Under the pieces are notes generated by a model that saw only the letters and a program-made list of their open reading frames with translations, was not told where the DNA came from and ran no database searches. A stretch of 23,615 bases of DNA, from the NCBI GenBank assembly GCA_036001225.1, contig DASYUM010000149.1, positions 1 to 23,615 on the forward strand. Reading direction: 5' to 3'. A program made the position numbers and the translations under genes. Within the stretch, counting starts at the first letter, position 1. Each line of letters starts with the position of its first letter. This document shows, piece by piece, positions 7,326 through 13,770 of this stretch. The DNA is from DASYUM01 sp036001225. GTDB lineage: Bacteria; Methylomirabilota; Methylomirabilia; Rokubacteriales; DASRDR01.

Positions 7326-8693
7326 ATGATCACGCGTGACGCGACCGAGCGCTCGACGCCGACGCGACCCGAGTCGGCCGCGTGGTACGAGCGGGCTCGC
7401 CAGGCCATCGCGGGCGGGGTGGGCCACGACCTCCGCTACGCGACGCCGAGCCCGACCTGCATCGTGCGCGGCGAGGGCGCCTACAAGTGGGATGTGGACG
7501 GCCACCGCTACATCGACTACGGGCTCGGCAACGGCGCCCTCCTGCTCGGCCACGCCCATCCGGCCATCGTCGCCGCCGTGCGGGAGGCGGTCGGTCGGGG
7601 CACCCACTTCGGGAACGATCACCCGGCCCAGGTCGAGTGGGCCGAGGCGGTTCAGCGGCTCGTCCCCTGCGCGGAGCGGGTGCGCTTCGTCAACTCGGGA
7701 AGCGAGGCCACCATGCTGGCCGCCCGCCTGGCCCGGGCCTTCACCGGGCGCGGGAAGCTGCTTCGCTTCGAGGGTCATTTCCACGGCTGGCACGACGACC
7801 TCGCCACCGGCTTCGCGTATCCCTTCGACGCCCCCACCAGCCTCGGCCTGGCGCCGGGGGCAGCGGTGGGCTCGGTCATGCTCCCGGCCAACGATCTCGA
7901 CCGCGTCGCTGACACGCTGGCGCGCGACCGCGACATCGCCGGCGTCATCCTCGAGCCCTCGGGCGCATCGTGGGGCACGGTGCCGCTGGCGCCGGGCTTC
8001 CTGGGCGGCCTTCGCGAGCTGACGCGCCGCCACGACGCTCTCCTCATCTTCGACGAGGTCGTCACCGGGTTCCGGTGGGCCCCGGGCGGCGCCCAGCAGC
8101 GCTACGGCGTCACGCCCGATCTGTCCGGCCACGCGAAGGTGATCGCGGGCGGGATGCCGGGGGCGGCGGTCTGCGGGCGAGCCGAGGTGATGGAGCTCAT
8201 GACGATCCGGGGCGAGGCGCACCGCGATCGCCACCGCCGGGTGATGCACCTCGGGACCTTCAACGCGAACCCGGTCTCGGCCGCGGCCGCGCTCGCCTGC
8301 CTGGCGATCGTGAAGACCGGCGAGCCCCAGCGGCAGGCCGACGCCGTGGCGGCCCGCCTTCGCGACGGTCTCGACGCCGTGCTCGACCGGCGGGGAATCG
8401 CCGGCTACGTCTACGGCGAGGCCTCGACGTTCCACATTTACGTGGAGGCCGCACCCGGAAGCGGACGCGCGCGGGCGACGCTGCCGACGCTCGATGCCGC
8501 CACGCTGAAGTCGATTCCGGGCCCGGTCGTCACGGCGATCCAGAATGGGTTCCGGGCCCGGGGGGTGGAGCTGCTGAGCTACACCGGCGGCCTCACCAGC
8601 GCCGCGCACAGCGAGGCCGACGTGGCGGACACCGTGGCCGCCTTCGACGACCTGGTCGGCGAGCTGGCCGGCCGCGTCCTCGCTCGCGCGTAG
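7326..8693 (+). CDS. Class III PLP-dependent aminotransferase (glutamate-1-semialdehyde aminotransferase-like)
   Basis: A 455-residue soluble fold-type I enzyme that should move an amino group between an amine-bearing substrate and an oxo acid, or act as an aminomutase. Key parts are visible: NSGSEAT at 123-129 (cofactor phosphate), GHFHGWHD at 150-157, IFDEVVTGFR with Asp243 (pyridine nitrogen) and the cofactor lysine Lys271 in SGHAKVIAGG. The start has AAGGAG eight bases upstream. It is unlikely to be the haem-pathway HemL: the region around the lysine lacks the usual LGKIIGGGLP wording, and the neighbours are catabolic. It leads an operon with an amidohydrolase 12 bases downstream, RidA and an SDR, which suggests breakdown of an amino compound. 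The substrate is not known. Confidence 0.88.
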   Translation: MITRDATERSTPTRPESAAWYERARQAIAGGVGHDLRYATPSPTCIVRGEGAYKWDVDGHRYIDYGLGNGALLLGHAHPAIVAAVREAVGRGTHFGNDHPAQVEWAEAVQRLVPCAERVRFVNSGSEATMLAARLARAFTGRGKLLRFEGHFHGWHDDLATGFAYPFDAPTSLGLAPGAAVGSVMLPANDLDRVADTLARDRDIAGVILEPSGASWGTVPLAPGFLGGLRELTRRHDALLIFDEVVTGFRWAPGGAQQRYGVTPDLSGHAKVIAGGMPGAAVCGRAEVMELMTIRGEAHRDRHRRVMHLGTFNANPVSAAAALACLAIVKTGEPQRQADAVAARLRDGLDAVLDRRGIAGYVYGEASTFHIYVEAAPGSGRARATLPTLDAATLKSIPGPVVTAIQNGFRARGVELLSYTGGLTSAAHSEADVADTVAAFDDLVGELAGRVLARA

Positions 8694-8705
8694 CGCGACG
8701 CCGAG

Positions 8706-9572
8706 TTGCCTCCCGTCATCGACGCTCACCTCCACGGGTGGGACGCGACCGCGGCCGGCAAGGATCCGGGGCCGATGCCGGTCGGCTACAGTGCCCAGTC
8801 CACCGCGTCGGTCGAGCTGTTCCTCGACTACATGGACGAGGCCGGCGTCGAGCGGGCGGTCTTCGTCCAGCCCTGGTTCTACCACTGGGACAACAGCTAC
8901 CTGGTCCGCTGCGTGCAGCGATATCCGGACCGCTTCCGGGCGGTGTGCGTGGTGGACCCGCGGGGGCCGAGCGCTCCCGCCGCGCTCCGGCGGTGGCGGG
9001 CGGAGGGCGTCACCGGGATCCGCCTCCGGCCCCTGCGCGAGGGCGAGGGCCCGCGGCCGGGGGCGTGGTTCGGGACCGACGAGACGCTGCCGCTCTGGGA
9101 GACCGTCGCCGAGACCGGCACGATCGTCTGCACCCTGTGGGCCGGCGCCGACCTCGTGAAGCTCCACGACCTGCTCCGACGCTTCCCGTCGGTGCGGGTG
9201 GTCGTGGACCACCTGAACAACCCGGTCCCCGCCGAGGGGCTGGATCAGCCGGCCTTCCGGGCCCTGCTCGACGTGGCGCGGCTGCCCACCGTCTCCGTCA
9301 AACTCTCCGGCTTCCACCACTGGTGTCGGGAACGCTACCCCTACCGGCACGGGATGCCGTTCGTCGAGGCCGCCGTGCGCGCGTTCGGGGCCGATCGGTG
9401 CATGTGGGGGTCTGACTTCCCTCACGTGCTGGCGGGCTGCGGCTACGTGCGCAACCGCCACCTCCTGCTGCGGGAGGCGGCGTTCCTCGCCAAGGCGGAG
9501 CTGGACGCCATCATGGGCGGGACCGCCGAGCGCTTGTGGTTCAACTCGCACACCGGAAAGGAGTCGTCATGA
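8706..9572 (+). CDS. Amidohydrolase family protein (Amidohydro_2 type), TTG start
   Basis: A 288-residue metal-dependent hydrolase or decarboxylase of the Amidohydro_2 family (relatives include ACMS decarboxylase, gamma-resorcylate decarboxylase and 2-pyrone-4,6-dicarboxylate lactonase). The N-terminal metal motif DAHLH gives His8 and His10; His169 in VVDHLNNP and Asp237 in WGSDFPH are the other expected metal or catalytic residues. The frame upstream meets the aminotransferase stop at 8691-8693 with no ATG or GTG between, and later ATGs would lose DAHLH, so the TTG at 8706 is the only reasonable start. A weak ribosome site suggests coupling to the previous gene. The stop overlaps the RidA start (ATGA). 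The reaction cannot be fixed from sequence. Confidence 0.87.
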   Translation: MPPVIDAHLHGWDATAAGKDPGPMPVGYSAQSTASVELFLDYMDEAGVERAVFVQPWFYHWDNSYLVRCVQRYPDRFRAVCVVDPRGPSAPAALRRWRAEGVTGIRLRPLREGEGPRPGAWFGTDETLPLWETVAETGTIVCTLWAGADLVKLHDLLRRFPSVRVVVDHLNNPVPAEGLDQPAFRALLDVARLPTVSVKLSGFHHWCRERYPYRHGMPFVEAAVRAFGADRCMWGSDFPHVLAGCGYVRNRHLLLREAAFLAKAELDAIMGGTAERLWFNSHTGKESS

Positions 9573-9910
9573 GCATCGCGCGCTACGAGGTCGGGCCGCG
9601 GCTCTCCCAGGCCGTGAAGCATGGGGATACGATCTACATCGCCGGCCAGGTCGCCGACGGCCCGTCGGTGAAGGCTCAGACCGAGGCGATTCTGAAGAAG
9701 ATCGACACCGCGCTCACGCACTTCGGTAGCCACAAGTCGAAGCTCCTCTCGGCGACCGTCTATCTCGCGGACATGGCGAGCTACGACGAGATGAACGCGG
9801 CCTGGGACGCCTGGGTGGAGAAGGGGAACGCGCCGGCTCGGGCGACCGTGGAGACCAAGCTCGCCCGCCCGCAGTTCAAGGTCGAGATCATGGCGATCGC
9901 GGCGGTGTGA
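9569..9910 (+). CDS. RidA family protein (reactive enamine/imine deaminase)
   Basis: A 113-residue protein of the RidA/YjgF/UK114 family, normally a cytoplasmic homotrimer that hydrolyses reactive enamines and imines released by PLP enzymes. The signature Arg91 (in PARATVE) matches the carboxylate-binding arginine of active RidA proteins, and Glu106 in KVEIMAIA occupies the usual acidic position. GDTIYIAGQV near 19-28 is also typical. The ATG at 9569 has AAAGGAG upstream and overlaps the amidohydrolase stop as ATGA. Position in an aminotransferase operon fits a role in clearing an imine intermediate made by that enzyme or a pathway partner. Subfamily (RidA proper against Rid1-7) cannot be decided by eye. 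Confidence 0.9.
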   Translation: MSIARYEVGPRLSQAVKHGDTIYIAGQVADGPSVKAQTEAILKKIDTALTHFGSHKSKLLSATVYLADMASYDEMNAAWDAWVEKGNAPARATVETKLARPQFKVEIMAIAAV

Positions 9911-9915
9911 CCGCC

Positions 9916-10698
9916 ATGCGGTTGGCCGAGACGCGCGCGCTCATCACCGGCGGCGGCAGCGGGATCGGCCGCGCGACCGCCGAGCTGTTCGCGCGGGAAG
10001 GGGCCCGGGTGGCGGTCTCCGGGCGCCGGCGCGCGGAGCTGGAGGAGACGGTGGGGCAGGTCCGGGCCGCCGGCGGGACGGCAGCCCTCGTCCAGGGGGA
10101 CGTGGCCCGGCCGGCCGACGCCGAGCGGATGGTCCGGGAGACGGTGGCCGCCCTCGGCGGGCTCGACGTCCTCGTCAACAACGCCGGCATCATCGTCCGG
10201 AACGCCTCGGTCACCGCGGTCGCGATCGAGGACTGGCAGCGCGTGATCGACGTCGATCTGACCGGCGTCTTCCTCGTCTCGCGCTTCGCGCTCGGCGAGA
10301 TGGTCGGGGGCGGGCGGGGCGGCGCGATCGTCAACGTCTCGTCGGTGGCCGGGATCATGGGTGATCCGAAGATGGCGCCCTACAATGCCGCCAAGGGTGG
10401 GCTGAACCTCCTGACCAAGAACATGGCGCTCGACTACGCGCCGCACGGGATCCGGGTCAACGCCGTCTGCCCGGGCCGGATCGCGACGCCGATGCCGAAG
10501 AGCCGCCTCGAGCCCGGCGAGGACTGGGCGGAGGTGCTCGCCCGCTGGGGGAAGAACATCCCGCTGGGGCGGGTCGGGCGACCCGAGGACGTGGCCCAGG
10601 CGATCTTGTTCCTGGCCTCCGACGAGGCCGCGTGGATCACCGGGACGACGCTCGTGATCGACGGCGGGGCGACGATCTGCCACCCGCCGATCGGCTAG
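9916..10698 (+). CDS. SDR family oxidoreductase (3-oxoacyl-ACP reductase/FabG-like)
   Basis: A 260-residue classical SDR. TGGGSGIG is at 11-18, NNAG at 88-91, and the catalytic Ser143, Tyr156 and Lys160 (YNAAK) are all present. The tail has ITGTTLVIDGG as in FabG-type and sugar- or sec-alcohol dehydrogenases. A GTG at 9907 overlaps the RidA stop (GTGA) and would add three residues; the ATG at 9916 gives the common MRLA...ALITGGGSGIG opening, so I favour it without a decisive ribosome site. It is the last gene of the aminotransferase operon and is followed by two strong hairpins. It probably oxidises or reduces a hydroxyl/carbonyl intermediate of the same pathway; FabG in fatty acid synthesis is less likely given the neighbours. 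Confidence 0.9.
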   Translation: MRLAETRALITGGGSGIGRATAELFAREGARVAVSGRRRAELEETVGQVRAAGGTAALVQGDVARPADAERMVRETVAALGGLDVLVNNAGIIVRNASVTAVAIEDWQRVIDVDLTGVFLVSRFALGEMVGGGRGGAIVNVSSVAGIMGDPKMAPYNAAKGGLNLLTKNMALDYAPHGIRVNAVCPGRIATPMPKSRLEPGEDWAEVLARWGKNIPLGRVGRPEDVAQAILFLASDEAAWITGTTLVIDGGATICHPPIG

Positions 10699-10702
10699 AC
10701 AC

Positions 10703-10732
10703 TCGGAGGGGGTGTCGGGACACCCCCTCCGA
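10703..10732. terminator. Strong hairpin, likely terminator of the aminotransferase operon
   Basis: Two 14-base arms, TCGGAGGGGGTGTC (10703-10716) and its perfect complement (10719-10732), around two bases. It starts four bases after the SDR stop. There is no U-tract, so termination would be Rho-assisted or the structure may protect the mRNA end. It could serve both strands because the DUF1989 gene converges from the right. Confidence 0.65.
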
Positions 10733-10751
10733 AACCTCCCCCGCGGAAATT

Positions 10752-10770
10752 GCGCGGGCAAAGCCCGCGC
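10752..10770. terminator. Second hairpin in the convergent gap
   Basis: Eight-base arms GCGCGGGC and GCCCGCGC around AAA, 20 bases after the first hairpin. It may act as the terminator of the leftward DUF1989 gene or as part of a two-hairpin repeat element. No T-run is present. Confidence 0.55.
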
Positions 10771-10820
10771 TCGGAGCGGAACAGCGATCCTTGGCGGTGG
10801 CTCGCGCGGCGTCGGCTCGC

Positions 10821-11483
10821 TCAGCCGGCGCTCGAGACGGTTGACGCCGGGGCGTAGAGAACGAAGCGCATCGCGGTCGGGTTGTGGGCGTTGGTCGGCG
10901 TGATGTCGGAGGGGCAGGCCGAGTTCGCCACCACCAGGTCCATCTCGGCCAACAGGTCCACGTAGTCACCGGCCGCCGACGGGGCGGCCATCGGGCGCAC
11001 CGACCCGTCGGGCTCGACAGGCCACTGCATGAAGAGGTTGAACGAGAACGGGATCTCCCGGGGCACGACGCCCCACGGGGCCATCGCCTCGGCGAGGTTG
11101 CCCCGGCAGCTCCGATGTGGCCCGTGGTAGTCGAGACGGTTCTTGTAGTATTCATCGCTGCACGAGCCGCAGATGAGGTCGTGGACGCCGACGGTGTCAG
11201 CGACCAGCCGCAGCATGACCCGGCCCCGGTCCGAGACGAGCGCCGCCCCCACCTTCGGATAGATCGTGCGGTTGAAGAGGACGGTGTTCTGGGGCGAGTA
11301 GCGCTCGGTGAGATCGGCCCGGTTGAAGCAGACCAGGTCGCCGACCTGCTGGCCGTCGACGTCGATCACCCGGAGCGTCTGCCCGCGCTCCATTTCGATG
11401 GCGGCGCCGTGGCGGGCGGGGATCTCGACCACCCGCCGCACGGTGCCGGGCACGGGATCCTTGCCGGTCGGTTGAGCTCCCAT
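10821..11483 (-). CDS. DUF1989 / urea carboxylase-associated family protein
   Basis: A 220-residue soluble protein of the DUF1989 family. Visible hallmarks are DVDGQQVGDLVCFN near 41-54, HDLICGSCSD at 101-110, the RSCRGNL stretch with Cys126, FNLFMQWPVEPDG and ACPSDITPTNAHNPT at 189-203. His101, Cys105, Cys108 and Cys190 are candidate metal ligands. Members include the urea amidolyase-associated proteins and the two subunits of carboxyguanidine deiminase, which strip ammonia from carboxyguanidine; most single-copy members like this one have no proven function. No urea carboxylase or allophanate hydrolase gene lies nearby. The ATG at 11483 has only a weak AGGA and a -10-like TATACT 11 bases away, so its leader would be very short or absent. 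It is transcribed away from a split ThDP enzyme. Confidence 0.85.
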   Translation of the reverse strand: MGAQPTGKDPVPGTVRRVVEIPARHGAAIEMERGQTLRVIDVDGQQVGDLVCFNRADLTERYSPQNTVLFNRTIYPKVGAALVSDRGRVMLRLVADTVGVHDLICGSCSDEYYKNRLDYHGPHRSCRGNLAEAMAPWGVVPREIPFSFNLFMQWPVEPDGSVRPMAAPSAAGDYVDLLAEMDLVVANSACPSDITPTNAHNPTAMRFVLYAPASTVSSAG

Positions 11484-11502
11484 CGTCCTAGCGTAGTATA
11501 AG
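11472..11502. promoter_or_regulatory. Candidate divergent promoter
   Basis: The 42-base gap between the DUF1989 and ThDP genes contains AGTATAAG. On the + strand TATAAG (11497-11502) is a -10 candidate, with TTGAGC (11472-11477) 19 bases before it. On the - strand the same bases read TATACT (11500-11495). The shared AT-rich core in a GC-rich setting is the best evidence; the -35 elements are poor. Confidence 0.35.
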
Positions 11503-11525
11503 GGCGAACCGCCACGGAGGCAGCC

Positions 11526-12062
11526 ATGCCGGAATCCATCCCCGCCTCGCTCGTCATCGAGACCCTCAAGGATACCTTTCGCGAGGCCCGCGGGGCCCGG
11601 CCCGCCGATCCGCTGGGATGGATCCTGAGCGTCCCCGACACCCACCAGAAGTCCGTCCTGGCCGCCCTCGACAAGGAGCGGGCCCTCCGCGTCCTGACCT
11701 GCGCGACCGAGGACGAGGCCAACGCGATCGCGGCCGGCCTCTACATCGGAGGCGAGCCCTACGTCCTGATGATCCAGCACGCCGGGCTCTACGCGTCGGT
11801 GAACACCCTGCGCGGAGTCGCCATGGACGGGCGGGTGCCCGTCCTCTACCTCATCGGCCTCCTGGGTCGGGAGAAGGAGAAGGACCCTCGCGAGTCGCGT
11901 CACTCGATGGTCCGTTTCTGCGAGCCCCTGCTCGACACCTTCGCCGTCCCCCATGCCCGGCTGGAGGGGCCGAACGACGTCCACCGGATTCCCGAGTACT
12001 ACCGGCTGGCCCAGCAGCGGCGCGGCCCGGCCGCGCTGCTCGTCGGGCTGGAGACCGGCTAG
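11526..12062 (+). CDS. ThDP-binding protein, N-terminal (PYR-domain) subunit of a split decarboxylase
   Basis: A 178-residue protein corresponding to the pyrimidine-binding half of thiamine-diphosphate decarboxylases, like the ComD subunit of sulfopyruvate decarboxylase or the N-terminal half of phosphonopyruvate decarboxylase. The activating-glutamate region is CATEDEANAIAAG at 59-71 (Glu62 best fits the catalytic position). MIQHAGLYASVNTL at 82-95 corresponds to the MQNSG-type loop, here with His in place of the usual Asn. The start has GGAGG five bases upstream. The next gene, two bases on, supplies the complementary ThDP-pyrophosphate-binding half. Substrate is probably a 2-oxo acid or phosphono/sulfo analogue, but no phosphonate or sulfonate gene is nearby, so this stays open. 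Confidence 0.85.
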   Translation: MPESIPASLVIETLKDTFREARGARPADPLGWILSVPDTHQKSVLAALDKERALRVLTCATEDEANAIAAGLYIGGEPYVLMIQHAGLYASVNTLRGVAMDGRVPVLYLIGLLGREKEKDPRESRHSMVRFCEPLLDTFAVPHARLEGPNDVHRIPEYYRLAQQRRGPAALLVGLETG

Positions 12063-12063
12063 G

Positions 12064-12633
12064 ATGGCCATCAAGCCCGAAGAGGCGCTCCGCGCGATCG
12101 CCGCCGTTCGCGGCGACGCGATCTGCGTGCCGACCATGACGACGGCGCCGGCCTGGCGGACCATCGCGCCCGACGACCTCTCGGTGACCTGCGTCGGGTT
12201 CATGGGCGGGGCCTCCTCGCTCGGTCTCGGTCTCGCGCTGGCGCGGCCGGACCGGCGGGTGCTCGTCTTCGACGGGGACGGCTCGCTGCTCATGCAGCTC
12301 GGCTCGGTGGCGACCATCGCCGGCGCCGCGCCACGCAACCTGATACACTTCGTCTTCAAGAACGCCGTCTACCACACGTCGGGGGCGCAAGAGATCCCGG
12401 GCGGGCGCCAGGTGGATTTCGTCACCGTGGCCCGCGGCGCGGGCTACCGGGATGCCCTGGCGATCGAGACCCTCGACGAGCTGCGCGGGCGCTTGCCGGC
12501 GCTGCTGAGCGCGGAGGGGCCGGTGCTGGTCGAGCTGCACACCACGCTCGCCGAGCAGACGCCGATGACGGCGCCCGGCGCGCCCTTCCGGCAACAGGTC
12601 GAGGCGCTCCGGGAAAAGCTGGCCGGGGTGTAA
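12064..12633 (+). CDS. ThDP-binding protein, C-terminal (PP-domain) subunit of a split decarboxylase
   Basis: A 189-residue partner of the preceding gene, equivalent to ComE or the C-terminal half of phosphonopyruvate decarboxylase. The diphosphate/Mg motif starts at GDGS (71-74) and ends at KNAVYHTSG (99-107), the variant of the usual NN seen in this branch. VGFMGGASSLGLGLALA at 44-60 is the typical glycine-rich segment before it. ATG 12064 follows the TAG of the first subunit by one base. An active enzyme would need both subunits, with the cofactor held at their interface. Together the pair totals about 367 residues, the size of a single-chain phosphonopyruvate decarboxylase. The reaction is not determined. 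Confidence 0.85.
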   Translation: MAIKPEEALRAIAAVRGDAICVPTMTTAPAWRTIAPDDLSVTCVGFMGGASSLGLGLALARPDRRVLVFDGDGSLLMQLGSVATIAGAAPRNLIHFVFKNAVYHTSGAQEIPGGRQVDFVTVARGAGYRDALAIETLDELRGRLPALLSAEGPVLVELHTTLAEQTPMTAPGAPFRQQVEALREKLAGV

Positions 12634-12654
12634 GCTACCCCCAACGAGGAAGCG

Positions 12655-12918
12655 ATGGTCCAGAGGGGTCCCGCCAACCATTACGCCTGCCCGAGCTGCC
12701 ACCTCCATCTCGTCTCCTGGGACGGGCCGAGTCAGACCGTGGAGATCTTTCACAAGGTCGGGCTCTGGCAGGAGTTCGGCACGCGGCGGGTCCGGCTGAT
12801 CTGCCAGTCCTGCCTGGGGGCCACGGAGGTCATCCCGGAGGCGCTGGTGCAGCTGCTCCGCGAGCGGCACGGCCTGGGCGCGGTTGCCGAGCCTCCTGGT
12901 CCGCCCCGCCCCGACTGA
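12655..12918 (+). CDS. Small protein with two CxxC motifs (putative zinc ribbon)
   Basis: An 87-residue protein that I do not recognise. Cys12/Cys15 (CPSC) and Cys50/Cys53 (CQSC), about 35 residues apart, look like the two knuckles of a zinc ribbon. A C-terminal helix-like stretch at 61-72 and a Pro-rich tail follow. No signal peptide or membrane segment is seen. GAGGA lies four bases before the ATG at 12655. It is 21 bases after the ThDP subunit and so could be in the same transcript, and it converges on the DNA glycosylase gene with 18 bases between stops. A nucleic-acid or protein-binding role is possible but unproven. Confidence 0.7.
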   Translation: MVQRGPANHYACPSCHLHLVSWDGPSQTVEIFHKVGLWQEFGTRRVRLICQSCLGATEVIPEALVQLLRERHGLGAVAEPPGPPRPD

Positions 12919-12936
12919 CCGCGTCCCGGGCCGCCC

Positions 12937-13770
12937 TCAGCGCTGAGCGGCCGGCGCCCAGGCCGTCGTCCGACCGCCGACGGTGGCGTGCCGGATCTGC
13001 TCGCCCCGGGCCGTCGTCGTGTTCCGGTCCCACCGATGGTGGAAGAGCCAGGTCCGGGGATACCGGTCGCTCTGCGCTCCCGCCCGCACCGCCGTCCGCA
13101 GGACGGACCTGAGCTTCGTCCGCAGCCGCCGTGCCTCGGCGGTCGAGAGCGAGCGGGCGCGCCGTCGCGGATCGATCCCGGCCTGGTAGAGGACCTCGTC
13201 GGCCACCCAGTTGCCGACACCCGCCGCGAACGACTGGTCGAGGAGCACTGCCTTCACCGGCGCCGCGCGCCGGCGGAGCTGTTCCTCGAACTCGGCCGGC
13301 GGCGGTAGCTCGCGCAGGGCATCGAAGCCGAGCGCGCGGATCGGCAGCTCCTGCCGCGGGTCGTCGCGCAGCCGGATGCGCCCCAGCCGCCGCGGGTCGG
13401 CGATCGCCAGCTCGCCGCCGTCGCTGAAGGTGAGCCGCAGCTTCGTGAAGCGGGGTGGCCACCGCGCGCCGTCGTCCGTGCGCCGGCTCGAGCGCAGCTT
13501 CACCCGCCGCCCGCGCGGCGTGTAGACGCCGCCGGTCATCCCGAAGTGGAGGCAGGGCCAGGGCCGCCGGTCCAGCTCGAGCCAGAGGTGCTTGCCGTGC
13601 CGGCCCACCCGGCGGACCCGCCGGCCGAGGAGCGCCCGGCGAAACCCTGCCGGCATCGCCCCCTCGAAGACCAGCGGATCGTCGGCACACCACACCGCCC
13701 GGATGCGGCGGCCGGCGGCGACCTGCTGGATCGCCAGCCGCGCCGCCTCGACCTCGGGCAGCTCCGGCAT
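12937..13770 (-). CDS. Formamidopyrimidine-DNA glycosylase (Fpg/Nei family) with zincless finger
   Basis: A 277-residue base-excision repair enzyme that would remove oxidised purines such as 8-oxoguanine and cut the abasic site. The N-terminus MPELPEVE gives the catalytic Pro2, Glu3 and Glu6; Lys60 and the helix-two-turn-helix with Asn187 (GVGNWVADEVLYQAGIDP) are present. The usual C-terminal zinc finger with four cysteines is missing: residues 241-277 read WLFHHRWDR...GGRTTAW with no cysteine, a pattern like plant and fungal Fpg. Arg267 keeps the finger arginine. Its ATG shares one base with the stop of the penicillin acylase gene (TGATG), so translation is coupled. Substrate range is inferred from the family; the zincless type may prefer lesions other than 8-oxoguanine. 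Confidence 0.9.
   Translation of the reverse strand: MPELPEVEAARLAIQQVAAGRRIRAVWCADDPLVFEGAMPAGFRRALLGRRVRRVGRHGKHLWLELDRRPWPCLHFGMTGGVYTPRGRRVKLRSSRRTDDGARWPPRFTKLRLTFSDGGELAIADPRRLGRIRLRDDPRQELPIRALGFDALRELPPPAEFEEQLRRRAAPVKAVLLDQSFAAGVGNWVADEVLYQAGIDPRRRARSLSTAEARRLRTKLRSVLRTAVRAGAQSDRYPRTWLFHHRWDRNTTTARGEQIRHATVGGRTTAWAPAAQR

Noticed and set aside
7326..8693. Assignment of the aminotransferase as HemL of haem synthesis
   Set aside because: The surrounding genes are catabolic and the lysine region departs from the HemL pattern, so only the general class is claimed.
7242..9551. 769-codon open frame on the - strand across the aminotransferase and amidohydrolase
   Set aside because: High GC removes stop codons from shadow frames. 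The + strand genes carry full family motifs and ribosome sites, and the antisense product is low-complexity Arg/Gly/Pro-rich.
10816..12359. Extended start of the DUF1989 gene on the - strand, past 11483
   Set aside because: The open frame runs back through the ThDP genes, but the family domain begins shortly after the ATG at 11483, and the extra part is a shadow of + strand genes.
12936..12947. Perfect palindrome CTCAGCGCTGAG at the glycosylase stop
   Set aside because: It has no loop or T-run and 12 symmetric bases can arise by chance in GC-rich DNA; I see no link to a known site.
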